DNA of 64,000 nt from Candidatus Cybelea sp. (GCA_036489315.1 DASXFZ010000040.1:34637-98636); one strand, 5' to 3'; counted from the stretch's first letter, positions 27,840 through 37,156 are shown. Notes: generated by a model from the sequence alone, not told the origin. Numbers and translations are program-made.

Positions 27840-28844
27840 ATGTCGAATCATTTTACCGGCTTGAGCCTCGGGCCGCCGCTGGGCGATCAGCGGCTCGACC
27901 TCTGCGATCTGTATGCGTTCCAGTCGCCCAAGGATCCGACGAGGACGGTGCTCATCCTCAATGCCAATCCGTCCGCCAACGCGCTCCATCCCGACGCGAT
28001 CTACCGGCTTGCCATCGATAACGACGGCGATCTTCTGAACGACATAGCGTTCAGCTTTGTCTACTCGGAGCCGCAAAATGGCCGGCAGACCGTCAGCGTA
28101 TTCATGGCGACGGGCGACGACGCGCGCTCGATCGAAGCGGCCGGCACCAAGATCTTCCAAGACGTCGACGTGTCGTTCGGTCCCGTTCCCAACATCGTAA
28201 AGTCCGGAGAGTATACGTTTTTTGCCGGCGTTCGGAGCGACGCGTTCCTTTTTGACTACGACGGCATCAAAAATCTCTTTGATACGAGCGGTGGAAGAAA
28301 TTTTACGGCGCCGCACTTGGGCGGAAAGTCGCCGTGGACCGGTAAGGATTCGAACACGGAGGCAAATATATTTTCGATGGTTCTCGAGCTGCCGACCAGT
28401 GAAGTCGGTGCGAACCCCAGCGTGCGCATCTGGGGACGATGCAGCGTGCGCGGCAAGGAGGGCGTGCTGCTTCACGTCGATCGCGCCGGCCACCCGTCGG
28501 TCAGCAGCTTCTTCAATACCGACGACACGAAGCTGGAATACAATGCGAGCGAGCCGATTAGCGATCGAGCGCGGTGGACGGATCTGTTCGTCCATTTGAT
28601 GGGGCACACCGGAGACTACACTCGAGAAGAAGCGCTCGCGGCCATCGATGCCCATGGCTTACTGCCGGATATGCTGAGCTACGACCCGTCGAAACCCGCG
28701 GCCTATCCCAACGGGCGCGTCTTTACCGACGACGTCATCAATCACCGGCTGGCCTTTCTATCGAAGGGCGATATCCCGCCCGACGGGCTGAGCCCTCATA
28801 CCGACGTGCTCGAGGAGTTTCCGTATTTGGGGACGCCGCACTAG
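27840..28844 (+). CDS. DUF4331 family protein
   Basis: 334 residues. Typical family features: the start MSNHFTGLSLGPPLGDQRLD, LCDLYAFQSPKDPTRTVLIL, LHPDAIYRLAIDNDGDLLND, an internal FFAGVRSDAFLFDYDGIKN and the end GRVFTDDVINHRLAFLSKG. Function unknown; the family occurs widely in soil bacteria. AAGGAG precedes the ATG by six bases. There is no signal peptide, unlike many relatives. It converges on a small reverse-strand gene with overlapping stop codons (CTAG). Confidence 0.9.
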   Translation: MSNHFTGLSLGPPLGDQRLDLCDLYAFQSPKDPTRTVLILNANPSANALHPDAIYRLAIDNDGDLLNDIAFSFVYSEPQNGRQTVSVFMATGDDARSIEAAGTKIFQDVDVSFGPVPNIVKSGEYTFFAGVRSDAFLFDYDGIKNLFDTSGGRNFTAPHLGGKSPWTGKDSNTEANIFSMVLELPTSEVGANPSVRIWGRCSVRGKEGVLLHVDRAGHPSVSSFFNTDDTKLEYNASEPISDRARWTDLFVHLMGHTGDYTREEALAAIDAHGLLPDMLSYDPSKPAAYPNGRVFTDDVINHRLAFLSKGDIPPDGLSPHTDVLEEFPYLGTPH

Positions 28845-29059
28845 GCAGGCTCTTCCGGCCGGCCCGGCGTGGGCCGAGCCCCGGTAAGTTGGGTGTCAAT
28901 CACGACGACGGCGTCGCCATCGCGAGTGATGCAGCCGACGAGCGGACTCGCGAGATAGTCGAGTGCGGCGCGGACATCTTCGCGGGAGCAGGTAGCGCTG
29001 CTCCCCTGCGCCGCGAGATCCTGATCGACGAGGACCCTTAGCTCCGAGTCGGGTGACAC
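28841..29059 (-). CDS. small hypothetical protein (72 aa)
   Basis: GTG start inside a hairpin, with only a weak GGGTGA upstream. The product (RVLVDQDLAAQG..., REDVRAALDYLASPLVG, DGDAVVVIDTQLTG) looks foldable but belongs to no family I recognise. Its stop codon interlocks with that of DUF4331, a pattern seen at three other convergent gene pairs in this window, which slightly favours it being real. Confidence 0.4.
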   Translation of the reverse strand: MSPDSELRVLVDQDLAAQGSSATCSREDVRAALDYLASPLVGCITRDGDAVVVIDTQLTGARPTPGRPEEPA

Positions 29060-29072
29060 ACACAGTCACCCG
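29050..29072. terminator. 8-bp perfect hairpin downstream of the cupin gene
   Basis: CGGGTGAC-ACACACA-GTCACCCG is a perfect inverted repeat, 28 nt after the cupin stop codon. There is no T run, so it may be a Rho-dependent or RNA-stability hairpin; it also covers the start of the small gene on this strand. Confidence 0.4.
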
Positions 29073-29099
29073 CGTTACGTAAGAAGATTTAGCTCGAGC

Positions 29100-29393
29100 T
29101 CATTTGAGTTCGACGAATATGACATCTGTGTCGGACGTACCCGTATTTTCGCCGACGTGCGTCTGCGCCGAGTTCCAGATAACTTTATGAGGCGATGTCT
29201 CAACGTCTACAGTGCGGTCTCCCACGGTGAGTCGTCGCCGGAAATTACTGAGAGTGATGAGGACGCTATCCGGATGCTGGTGAGGCTTAGTTCTGTCACC
29301 AGGTCTATCAGTATATTGCAGGACGCGCACTCGGTCGTTCTCGAAGAGAACTTTGTACAGTTGCGGGTCGGTTTTCGTTGGATCTAGTTCCAT
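29100..29393 (-). CDS. small cupin-domain protein
   Basis: 97 residues from the ATG at 29393 (MELDPTKTDPQLYKVLFEND). The single jelly-roll domain has VRVLQYTDRPGDRTKPHQHP, i.e. the cupin G(X)5HXH motif in a PHQHPD form, and the second half TVDVETSPHKVIWNSAQTHV supplying the last His. It resembles small 'cytoplasmic cupin' proteins that bind a metal. The longer 5' open frame to 29471 is not conserved-looking. No operon partner. Confidence 0.8.
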   Translation of the reverse strand: MELDPTKTDPQLYKVLFENDRVRVLQYTDRPGDRTKPHQHPDSVLITLSNFRRRLTVGDRTVDVETSPHKVIWNSAQTHVGENTGTSDTDVIFVELK

Positions 29394-29926
29394 TTGCGAG
29401 CTTGCTCCGTGTCGGATGAAGAAAGTAAGCCTGCGCTCCAGCAGAGGCCTCGGCGATTCGACGAATGGCAAACGATCTCCCTAACCGCTCACGGCGCTGC
29501 CAGCCGGTATCGGGGCGCGCGAGGCCTCCGGGATAGGAGCCGCAAATCGTGCGCTGACCAGCCGCGGGGCTGCGTGAAGCTCGTTGCTGCTGACCCTATC
29601 TAAAGAACAGACGCGTGCTCCCCACACCAGGTAACACGGCATCGCGAGCCATCCGCTGGGCGAATAGCGACGCAGCCGCAGCCGTAGGTGTAGACGCTGC
29701 GTACTTCGTCGGAATCGGTCTCACGCAGCGATTCGTGAGATAGGTAGTCACTAAGCTTCTCTGCGGGCAGAATGCTGAAGCGAAGACGTGGAATAGCGGG
29801 CCGCCTTTCGCCTAAATGCGAGTCGGCCGCGAGCTATGCGGTCAAGCCGTATGGAGGTGCTTACAGTATAGCACAAGGGCGCAGGCTGCGCCTGTGCTGC
29901 CGCGTCGGCGCGACAGGCGCCAGCTA
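29394..29926. other. gene-poor stretch with one start-less open frame
   Basis: No gene with a normal start is convincing here. On the minus strand an open frame runs from the TAG at 29834 to the TAG at 29600. Its end reads SDYLSHESLRETDSDEVRSV then YTYGCGCVAIRPADGSRCRV and TWCGEHASVL; the Cys/Trp content looks protein-like, but there is no ATG, GTG or TTG start. It may be a decayed small gene. The rest shows nothing I recognise. Confidence 0.35.
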
Positions 29927-31192
29927 TCATTCTGCGTGGGTGGCCCGTGCCGTAAGCGTTCCGCTGCAGCACTGCCCCGGAATGGATTGGTAGCCGGCGC
30001 CCCAGAGTAGCCCTGCGGTGCCGATTTTTGTGATTCCCAGAAGTTGACTCTCGGCTGCTAAAGTCTTCGATTCAAGGGAAGCCGGACCACGCTGCACCGT
30101 CCATTGTTTCCCGTCCCAGCGCTCGAATAGCGCCAGCGGCTGATAGACCGTCCAATATCCGACCGCCCAGATGTCGGTTGGCGACTCCGCCACGACGGCG
30201 TCAAGCCAGTTGTTCTGCTGATAACCTTTAGGGTCTTTATTTGGACTTGGCACGACGCGCCATTTGCGGCCATCCCATTGTTCGATGAGCGTTCGTAGGA
30301 CCCGATCAGCCTTTGTGTTTTCATAGCCGACCGCCCAAACATTATTAGCCGCAACGCTTGTAACGCCCGAAAAGATGCTCGAGAAGAAGGAGCCCGCGAT
30401 CTTTACCAGCTCCCAACTCGTACCATTCCAGTGTTCGGCGAATGCGTTGGTATCGGGCTTGTCGTATACACCGACTGCCCAAATGTCGTTAGCGTTCACG
30501 GCCGAAACCGATTGCATCACGCTAAGTCCCTTCGGGCCGGACTGCGTGGGAATAGCGGACCACTTGTTTCCGTCCCAGTGCTCGGCTAGCGCCTTAAAAT
30601 CACCTTCGCCGACGGCCCAAACATCCTTGGAAGAGACCGCGGTAATCGCCCATAACTCGCCATCGCTCTCGGCTGGGCTGGAGACGACGCTCCAATTCTT
30701 CCCGTTCCAATGCTCGATGAGCGTGCCGTTGGGAAATGTCGTCCAGCCGACAGCCCAAGCGTCGTTCGCGGAAATGGCTGCCACTCCACGGAGCTGAGTG
30801 TCGGCCGGTTCATTCTTCGGATTGGGCACTATGCTCCATGCGGATCCATTCCAATGCTCTATCAGCGCGGTGTTATAATCTTGCGAACCGTGCGGGACGC
30901 AACAGTCGTAGCCCACCGCCCAAACATCGTTCGGTGAAGTGCCGCTGATGCTGTAGAGAAGGTCGTCGTCGAGTCCGTCGGATGCCTGCTCGTTGGGACT
31001 CGGCACGACAGCCCAAACCGACTTTCCGATCCGAGGCCCAACAGAATCCGACAAGAAGCGCTCCGCGGCAACGGCAGCCGTATTGCTTGGGATGTTCGGC
31101 GCCACTTGAGGGCCGTTTGAGCAACCGGAAGCGAGAATGGCGGTAGAGATCGCTGTTAAGAGCAAACGATAACGCGACGCGATACTGTTCAT
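29927..31192 (-). CDS. lipoprotein with 'NDVWAVG' beta-propeller repeats
   Basis: 421 residues. Signal peptide with lipobox LASGC about residue 24. Seven imperfect repeats, each about 45 residues, combine (A/P)NDVWAVGY with (L/A)IEHWNGxxWSVV; Trp-rich blades like these occur in actinobacterial and soil-phylum secreted proteins and predict a propeller. No catalytic residues are evident. It is probably anchored to a membrane surface. It neighbours propeller D on the same strand with 98 nt between them. Confidence 0.82.
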   Translation of the reverse strand: MNSIASRYRLLLTAISTAILASGCSNGPQVAPNIPSNTAAVAAERFLSDSVGPRIGKSVWAVVPSPNEQASDGLDDDLLYSISGTSPNDVWAVGYDCCVPHGSQDYNTALIEHWNGSAWSIVPNPKNEPADTQLRGVAAISANDAWAVGWTTFPNGTLIEHWNGKNWSVVSSPAESDGELWAITAVSSKDVWAVGEGDFKALAEHWDGNKWSAIPTQSGPKGLSVMQSVSAVNANDIWAVGVYDKPDTNAFAEHWNGTSWELVKIAGSFFSSIFSGVTSVAANNVWAVGYENTKADRVLRTLIEQWDGRKWRVVPSPNKDPKGYQQNNWLDAVVAESPTDIWAVGYWTVYQPLALFERWDGKQWTVQRGPASLESKTLAAESQLLGITKIGTAGLLWGAGYQSIPGQCCSGTLTARATHAE

Positions 31193-31290
31193 AAAATCCT
31201 CCGGCGAGAAAAATATACAGTGGTGCCAGCATATTTAAGAGTTATGAAAGACCTCTGAAGCTGCCGCCCCGCCGGCGGACAGCACGCAGA

Positions 31291-32292
31291 TTATTGCTTT
31301 GCTGCGACCACGCCGAGCGGGAGATCAAAATTACCCGTGAACACCGCGATCGGCGAACCGCCGGCCGGGTAGGCGAAAACCTCGCCTCCGCTGCCCGTAT
31401 CGCCGCAATAGACAACGCTCGCGGCGATCCAGGTTTGAGCGCAGTCGCTGGCACCGGTGAGCGCTACAGTCCCCTTCAATCTCGCCTGCGTTCCGCTGAT
31501 CGTGTACCGATACATCGCGTCGGCTTCCTGATCGGTGACGGTGAGGTACGTGCCGTCCCACTGCACGGAGCCAGGAAACTTCACCGTGTTGCTCGTCGCG
31601 ATCGCCTGGAGCGTCTTGCTACCCTTCGGGAGCTCGACGAGTTCGAAGACACCGTCGTTATTAAAGCCGTCGAAGAAGAGGTTCCCGTGATTGTCGTATC
31701 CGTCGAAGAACTCTTGGCGCAGCGGCGTGCTCATGACGGTGCCCGAGCCGGTCGCGTGCTTGAAGATGTCGATGTCGCCGTTGCTCAAGATCCCGACGGC
31801 AAGGTCGCCGTTGGCATCCATGGCGCAGCTGGATGGCTGGCCGACGGAGTCCGAGAGCGTCTTGAGCGGCTTCTTGGGGACCCTGTACTCCGTGATCTGG
31901 TCATCGCCCGCGACGATCCAGAAGATCTTCTTCCCATAGCCGTAGAGGACGTTCGTGCACCCTTGGCCGCCAACGTTGGTGATTTGGCCGATCTGCTTGG
32001 TGCTCTTCGGATAATCGAAAATGCTGGCATAGGTCCCGTAGTCGTTGATAATGTACTCGAAGGTCTTCGACTTTGCACGCCGGTCGGGAAGAATCGCCGC
32101 GTAAGGGGGCAGCACGCTCATATTCGGGTGCGCTGCCGTTACCAGCCGGCCGTTCACCGAGACCGCTCGCCCGACGTGTCCGGCATCGAACGCGCCGGCT
32201 GACGGCGCAACCGCCGAGCCGCCCGCGCAAGCCGAGCAGATCGCAAGCGCAACCAGCGCAGCGCCGTATTTCGGGAAAGCAGTCGTATTCAT
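31291..32292 (-). CDS. secreted propeller lipoprotein D
   Basis: 333 residues with lipobox ICSAC about residue 22. It shares the paralogue modules but is more divergent at the front (YIINDYGTYASIFDYPKSTK); then CAMDANGDLAV, IDIFKHATGS, DGYDNHGNLFFDG, LVELPKGSKTLQAI, VQWDGTYLTV, MYRYTISGTQARLKGTVALT and the end VFAYPAGGSPIAV. Predicted single-domain propeller, function unknown. It is divergent from the propeller-like lipoprotein at 32431, so both may be driven from the same gap. Confidence 0.78.
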   Translation of the reverse strand: MNTTAFPKYGAALVALAICSACAGGSAVAPSAGAFDAGHVGRAVSVNGRLVTAAHPNMSVLPPYAAILPDRRAKSKTFEYIINDYGTYASIFDYPKSTKQIGQITNVGGQGCTNVLYGYGKKIFWIVAGDDQITEYRVPKKPLKTLSDSVGQPSSCAMDANGDLAVGILSNGDIDIFKHATGSGTVMSTPLRQEFFDGYDNHGNLFFDGFNNDGVFELVELPKGSKTLQAIATSNTVKFPGSVQWDGTYLTVTDQEADAMYRYTISGTQARLKGTVALTGASDCAQTWIAASVVYCGDTGSGGEVFAYPAGGSPIAVFTGNFDLPLGVVAAKQ

Positions 32293-32430
32293 TACGTTAT
32301 CCCTCTTTGAAGAGTCGCGGGCTTTCGCGCGGCGCTCGTGGATGCCTTCGCGCTAACGCACCACGCGCGCGGGCCGCGAATACGGACGGTCAGCGGGAGT
32401 TCGCGCTTGCAGGCGACGAAAGGGGTTAGG

Positions 32431-33591
32431 ATGCCGACTCTCAACAATCGCTTGCTTATGCTGATCGCGGGAATCCTTCTCGCGACTTCGGCGTGTAACG
32501 GAAATACCACGGTTCCAACCGCAGCAGCGGGCGGCATTCCGGCCGCGCCCGGCGTGAGTTCCATCGTTCCAAACGACACCACCTCGATTTTGAAAAAGCT
32601 TACGAAGGACGTCGAAATCGGCTCGACGGTCGATCCGAAAAATGGCGATACGGGACCGCGGGCAATCTCGCTGGTTCGATCGACCTTTGGACTCAAGAAG
32701 GGACAGCTGCTCGTTTGCAACTTCGACAACTCTGCCGGCGCCGCCGGCAAAGGCAGTACGATCGAAGTGCTTGATCCCAAGCCGCACTCTAAGCCGGTGA
32801 CCTTTACGCAAAACCCTAAGGTGCAGGGCTGCGATGGCGACGCAACCACGCCGACGAACCGGGTCTACGGCTCGGGGATGCTGAGCGGGACCGTTTCGGA
32901 GTTCGACCAGACCGGTTCGCTCAAGCAGAGCTTCACTTCGCACCTCGAGGCTCCATTCGCCGACGCCGATGCGTTCTGCGGATTGGCTTACGCGCCTGAA
33001 GACATCTACATTAGCGATGCCAAGACCGGAGTGGTTATCAAGCTGGCGTTTCTCCCAGTTACCTCGGGCCGGGCAAAATTGATCGAAGTGATAAGCGGGT
33101 TTGCGGTAGGCAAGAGCTCCGGCTGGAGCGTTTTGGGCCCATCGGGAATTCAATACAATAGCACAAGGATCGGTACTCTTTGCAACGACACCCTGTATAT
33201 CGTAGACGGAGTCAATAACACCATCGTTGCGGTTTCGGATGCCAGCAGTCTGCTCGAGAAGGACGAGATCGTCGTGCAGCCTGGCGGAAAGAAATTTAAA
33301 TGCGCTCATCCGGCAGCCACCTGTGCGAAGCTCGTCTATAGCGGTGCTCCGCTCAATGCGCCCGTCGCTTCGGCGCTTCTACCCAACGGAAACCTCATCG
33401 TTGCCAATACCAAGGGCGGAAATAAGCTGGTGGAGCTGACGCCGACGGGAAAGGTGCTGGCCACCAAGACCCTCGACACGAGCAAGACTGCGCACATTTT
33501 CGGACTCCTTGCCACCGGCACGAGCGATAGCGACACAGCGTTGTTCTACACGGACACCGGAACCAATACGCTACGGGAGCTCGAGCAATAG
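32431..33591 (+). CDS. secreted lipoprotein, 'PKNGD' type, copy 1
   Basis: 386 residues from the ATG at 32431 after AGGGG. Lipobox ATSAC about residue 22. The family pattern is shared with the gene at 55404: GSTVDPKNGDTGPRAI, KKGQLLVCNFDNSAGAAGKG, STIEVLDPKPHSKPV, YGSGMLSGTVSEF, DTLYIVDGVNNTIVAVSDAS, EIVVQPGGKKFKCAHP, APVASALLPNGNLIVANTKG and LFYTDTGTNTLRELEQ. NHL-like repeats make a propeller likely. Four Cys in the mature part may pair. Role unknown. Confidence 0.82.
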   Translation: MPTLNNRLLMLIAGILLATSACNGNTTVPTAAAGGIPAAPGVSSIVPNDTTSILKKLTKDVEIGSTVDPKNGDTGPRAISLVRSTFGLKKGQLLVCNFDNSAGAAGKGSTIEVLDPKPHSKPVTFTQNPKVQGCDGDATTPTNRVYGSGMLSGTVSEFDQTGSLKQSFTSHLEAPFADADAFCGLAYAPEDIYISDAKTGVVIKLAFLPVTSGRAKLIEVISGFAVGKSSGWSVLGPSGIQYNSTRIGTLCNDTLYIVDGVNNTIVAVSDASSLLEKDEIVVQPGGKKFKCAHPAATCAKLVYSGAPLNAPVASALLPNGNLIVANTKGGNKLVELTPTGKVLATKTLDTSKTAHIFGLLATGTSDSDTALFYTDTGTNTLRELEQ

Positions 33592-33721
33592 CGGGACCTT
33601 TGTCCTGCATAATAGGCTCGACGTCCCGCGTGTAAGAGCGAAGGACTGGGCCCTTTGGACCACTGAAGACTCGGGACCCCAGCGAGCGTTTTTTTGAAAG
33701 CTTAGGCGGGAACACCGTACC

Positions 33722-34261
33722 ATGCTTTTCGCAGTAACGCTCGCGGCGGCGATCGCCGCAAATCCGATGGGTGCTTCGCACGGACGATACACCGGAGCGC
33801 CGGACCTTTCACTCACGGCCCAGATGCTGAGCGCGGGTGGCGGGGCGAGCCAGTTCTCGTCGCACGCGTTGTTTGTTTACCTTGCGGGGCCGAACGCCGA
33901 CGCAGAAGCGCAGTCGCTTACCAGCCGATTTGGTGCTTCGAATGTAACGCAGTTTTTTACGACCTTCGACGAGTTCGTACGCCTTGCGGCGGTGCAGGTT
34001 CAGGAGCAGCATATTCCGCTTCCGCAAGCGACCCCGGCCTCCGGCGCCGCGCTCGCCGGGGACCTCTATCAAGCCGGTGTCATGCCCGACGGCCGCTACG
34101 ACGTCGGTTACATGCTGGAACATCTGCTCTCGCGGCCGATGCATGTAACGCTGATGCAGCAGGTTAACGCAGACCCGAAGTTTGGGCCTGCGAAGAATGC
34201 GAGCTTTCACGTGATCCTCACGGCGGCGATGCAGGACCTGCACAAAGCGTATGGGGGCTAG
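33722..34261 (+). CDS. secreted hypothetical protein (179 aa)
   Basis: A signal peptide (1-18, ending AIAA-NP) is followed by a soluble alpha/beta-looking domain: LTAQMLSAGGGASQFSS, LTSRFGASNVTQFFTTFDEF, then YDVGYMLEHLLSRPMHVTLM and VILTAAMQDLHKAYGG. No Cys in the mature part and no family recognised. It overlaps the next gene by 11 nt, so they are probably translated together. Confidence 0.7.
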   Translation: MLFAVTLAAAIAANPMGASHGRYTGAPDLSLTAQMLSAGGGASQFSSHALFVYLAGPNADAEAQSLTSRFGASNVTQFFTTFDEFVRLAAVQVQEQHIPLPQATPASGAALAGDLYQAGVMPDGRYDVGYMLEHLLSRPMHVTLMQQVNADPKFGPAKNASFHVILTAAMQDLHKAYGG

Positions 34262-34778
34262 CGTCCGAATCGCCGTGGCCTTTGCCTTTGCACTTGCGGG
34301 TTGCTCGGCGGGAACACCCCGCGATTCTGGGCGCGCGCCCGGCGCCGCGCCCAGACCCGTGCAAGCGGGTTGCGGCAAGAGCGCTTTGTCGGCGCTCCAT
34401 CACGGGAGCTGGCCGAGTTCCATCGTGTTCACCGGACACTGGCAGCTGGTCAAGAATCGTAAGGACGGACGATACGAAGGGTCGAGCTCGCGCTCTTTTC
34501 ACGTCGGTGACGCGATGACGTTCATTTTTAGCGGCCGGCGATTTTGCGTCTACGGCGTACGGGGCAGCAATGGGGGGTCGGCGGAGATCCTCATTCCCGG
34601 GCGCCCTCCGCGGGTTGTCGAGTTTTATGCGCCAACAAAGCAGGTTCACCGTCTCATCTTTGACAGCGGCCTGCTCCCGGGCAGGGTGCAGAGCGCAATG
34701 CTCTCGGTGATCGCGCCAAGAAATGGGCGCCCCAGAGGGTACGCCAACGTCGAGGACGTCGCGATCGAGTCGAACTAG
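34251..34778 (+). CDS. lipoprotein with galactose-binding-like beta-sandwich
   Basis: 175 residues. Lipobox ALAGC about residue 18, then a Gly/Pro linker and a compact domain: IVFTGHWQLVKN, GAMTF-like DAMTFIFSGRRFCVYGVRG, GSAEILIPGRPPRVVEFYAP and LIFDSGLLPGRVQSAMLSVI. This order (gap-filling Gly, 'V.IDG', 'LxxGxH.L.I') is that of galactose-binding-like domains attached to many secreted enzymes, here standing alone. It may bind a surface polysaccharide. The start overlaps the preceding gene by 11 nt. Confidence 0.72.
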   Translation: MGASVRIAVAFAFALAGCSAGTPRDSGRAPGAAPRPVQAGCGKSALSALHHGSWPSSIVFTGHWQLVKNRKDGRYEGSSSRSFHVGDAMTFIFSGRRFCVYGVRGSNGGSAEILIPGRPPRVVEFYAPTKQVHRLIFDSGLLPGRVQSAMLSVIAPRNGRPRGYANVEDVAIESN

Positions 34779-34967
34779 ACGGATTACCTCGCACCTTGCG
34801 TCAACTTACGCTAGCGAAGGTATTCTTTCGGTTCTTTTTTTAAGCCTGTTCCGCCAGCGTCCATACCGAGCGGAGAAACAACGTCGATTATAAAATGTAC
34901 TAGCGCTGTTTGGGCGCGTTGCCGGCGCTCGTAGAAGTGTGCAGAAACGTCGGCTACGAGGAGCGCA
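34779..34967. other. intergenic region between convergent lipoprotein genes
   Basis: About 190 bases of lower GC with a T-rich stretch (CGGTTCTTTTTTT) 60 bases after the galactose-binding-like gene, which may help termination. No gene was recognised. Confidence 0.4.
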
Positions 34968-35960
34968 TCATCGTCTCCGTTGGCTGGCAGCTACGCTGAC
35001 GAGAATGCTATTGACATCCGTGAAATATGGGTCAACCAGCGGAATCACCTTATAAGCTTTTCCGCCTTTTGGGTAGCTCCAGAAGGCGAGCTCGCTCCGG
35101 TTTTTTCCGTACGCGCCGATCAACACGTTTGAGTCCTCGATCCAGCTCGGCGTCTGCTTTTTTTCGGCAAACGTTTTGCCGACGACCGTCATGCCTGACG
35201 CGGTGATGGCCAGGTGGTACACCATCGGGCCCTTGAATGCGGCGAAATATGAGCCTTCCCATTGAAGCTGGCCGAGGTCGATTTGCTTGTCGATTGCTAG
35301 AAACGTGTAGTGCCGCCTTTCTACAACGCGCATCTCAGCGACTTCCCACCGACGATCTTTTCTCCGCACGCTCGCGTAGAGCGGCCCTTGACCATTATAC
35401 GCGAAGTAATGCGCCGGTTCGTGCTCGTGCGGCATCACATATTGCGTCGGGCCACCACCGGCTTTTGGATAAATTGCTATTTCATCGTGGCCGCCCGGAT
35501 TCTGCGTATAAATCGCCAGGTTCCCAGTGAGCGGATTGACGGCACACGACTTGGCTCTGTAGCCCTCCATGTTTTTGGTCCACGTCGGCTGCGTGGCGCC
35601 GTGGACGTACATGCTCACCATGGTCGACGCCGAGCTTGCAGCACTGACGACGTACACATCGCCGCTGCTATTGGTGCAAAGCCCCATTATGCTCACACCC
35701 GGGGGGGAAAAGCTTCCGACTAGGGTGGCGGCGGGATACGTAAACATGTACACTGCGTTCGGGGAACCTGTTCCGGCGTAAATTAGGGCGCCGTAGGAAC
35801 CCGACGCTTTTCGCGCATATGCACCCGTAGGCAACGGGGTCCTGACCTGACGCACCGCGCCGGGATCGGCTATCGGCGGCTGCGATCCGCTGCACCCTGC
35901 TAGAATTGCCGCTGCGGCACAGCTCATAAGCGCGTAGCGACCAGGAGCTAAAATGGTCAT
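34968..35960 (-). CDS. secreted propeller lipoprotein E
   Basis: 330 residues from the ATG at 35960, preceded by AAAGGGG. Lipobox LAGC about residue 23. Paralogue modules: LIYAGTGSPNAVYMFTYPAA, GLCTNSSGDVYVV, YVHGATQPTW, CAVNPLTGNLAI, IAIYPKAGGGPTQY, LQWEGSYFA, YHLAITASGMTVVGKT and the end FWSYPKGGKAYKVI. The CGYD module is replaced by YFAYNGQGPLYA, so it is a divergent member. Predicted propeller; unknown role. Confidence 0.78.
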   Translation of the reverse strand: MTILAPGRYALMSCAAAAILAGCSGSQPPIADPGAVRQVRTPLPTGAYARKASGSYGALIYAGTGSPNAVYMFTYPAATLVGSFSPPGVSIMGLCTNSSGDVYVVSAASSASTMVSMYVHGATQPTWTKNMEGYRAKSCAVNPLTGNLAIYTQNPGGHDEIAIYPKAGGGPTQYVMPHEHEPAHYFAYNGQGPLYASVRRKDRRWEVAEMRVVERRHYTFLAIDKQIDLGQLQWEGSYFAAFKGPMVYHLAITASGMTVVGKTFAEKKQTPSWIEDSNVLIGAYGKNRSELAFWSYPKGGKAYKVIPLVDPYFTDVNSILVSVAASQRRR

Positions 35961-36070
35961 CGGAACCCCTTTCGCCGTCAAGACGGATCGGCGCCGGTGA
36001 TGCTTCGGCGCTGGGCGCAAAGCCGCCTAGCCTCGGCCATAGCAACGTGAGCAGCGGGAAGCACCGACCG

Positions 36071-36612
36071 CTACGGGGACCCGAGAGACTCGAGATTTGC
36101 GGAAAATCGATCGCTGGTTATGTTATAGACTACGGAGTCGAAGTCGCATCGCGACTGGCTGCCAACGTACTGCATACCGAGCTTTTGCATCAGCGCGATG
36201 GAGGCGACATTCTCGCGGTGCGCTACACCGGTGATCACTGCCGCTTCCGCCGACGTAATACGCTCGTCATGACCGCGATGGCCGCCTCGGTGGCGTATCC
36301 GCAACCCCAACGGTCCCGGCGAATAAGCCAATCGGCCTCGGCCTCGATCGCCGGATCGGGCGAGCGATGGACGCCGCAGTGCCCGAGTATTCGGCTGGAC
36401 TCTTTCTCGACCACGGCATAGTTGCCAAGGCAGCTATCGTCGTAGCCGGCGATTACGCCGGCGAGCGATGCAGCAACGTCTGCACGCGAAAAGGCTTTCC
36501 CGCCGGCGAACAACTGCATCGTCGCGGGGTCGCCGTAGATCACGGCGGCCTCGGGCACGTCGTCAAGAGTCCATCGCCGCAGTATTAGCCGCCGCGTTTC
36601 CAGCGCCATCAT
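36071..36612 (-). pseudogene. GNAT acetyltransferase split by a frameshift
   Basis: Reading from the ATG at 36612, the RimJ/RimL-type start ALETRRLILRRWTLDDVPEA, the acetyl-CoA loop RDRWGCGYATEAAIAVMTS and the frame then end at a TGA at 36235. The rest of the family (SAEAAVITGVAHRENVASIA, LMQKLGMQYVG) continues one frame away to a stop at 36071. Restoring one base near 36255 gives VMTSVLTSAEAAVITGVAHR without a break. It is either a recent pseudogene or an assembly error; both are consistent with the otherwise intact sequence. Confidence 0.8.
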
Positions 36613-36693
36613 TAGTGGGGACCGAATGCCGGGACCGAGGGTTTCGGTGCGAGACATACGCTGCATTCAGTTGGTTGAACAAAGGCGGTACCC

Positions 36694-37071
36694 GTGCGGG
36701 CCGGTTTTGCGGCACCAAGTATTATTATGCTCGGAGCCTTCGTTTCCGTTGCGCTCGGGCGGGGAGAAGCGATCATGCTCCCGAGCACGGCGGCAGCGCT
36801 CACATTCTACGGAGTGATGATCGCTGTGGGCGTCGCGTGGCGCGATGGTTCTCCTGGATTGTTCCGATGGACAAGCCGCGCCGCTTCGTTCGTCATCGGC
36901 CTGGTCGCAGTTGCCGCTGCGATGAGTGCAGCCGGCTGGTTTTCCGCAACGCAAGGAGTGCCCGGTTTGCTGTGGCGGCCGTTGCTTACGATTGCGGTCT
37001 GCGTTTGCATCGGTGTCGGTTTGGCTTCCGTCACTCCACCGCGAGTATCCGTTGTGAAAACTACGGTCTAG
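36694..37071 (+). CDS. small membrane protein (125 aa)
   Basis: GTG start at 36694; an ATG at 36727 would shorten it. Four hydrophobic stretches (SIIMLGAFVSVALG, AALTFYGVMIAVGVAW, FVIGLVAVAAAMSAAGWFS, PLLTIAVCVCIGVGLASV) predict an inner-membrane protein. No family recognised. It stands alone between the frameshifted GNAT and the formate dehydrogenase operon. Confidence 0.5.
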   Translation: MRAGFAAPSIIMLGAFVSVALGRGEAIMLPSTAAALTFYGVMIAVGVAWRDGSPGLFRWTSRAASFVIGLVAVAAAMSAAGWFSATQGVPGLLWRPLLTIAVCVCIGVGLASVTPPRVSVVKTTV

Positions 37072-37156
37072 CCGCCGGCGCGCATAGCGGCAAAGCACCG
37101 GCTCGGGCCAGTGCGCCTTTGCAGACTCGCTGGGCACTGGTGGCCCCGTTGACCCT

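Noticed and set aside
34860..34998. Short plus-strand frame ending NVGYEERIIVSVGWQLR
   Set aside because: It overlaps the 3' end of propeller E on the other strand and has no ribosome site; probably chance.
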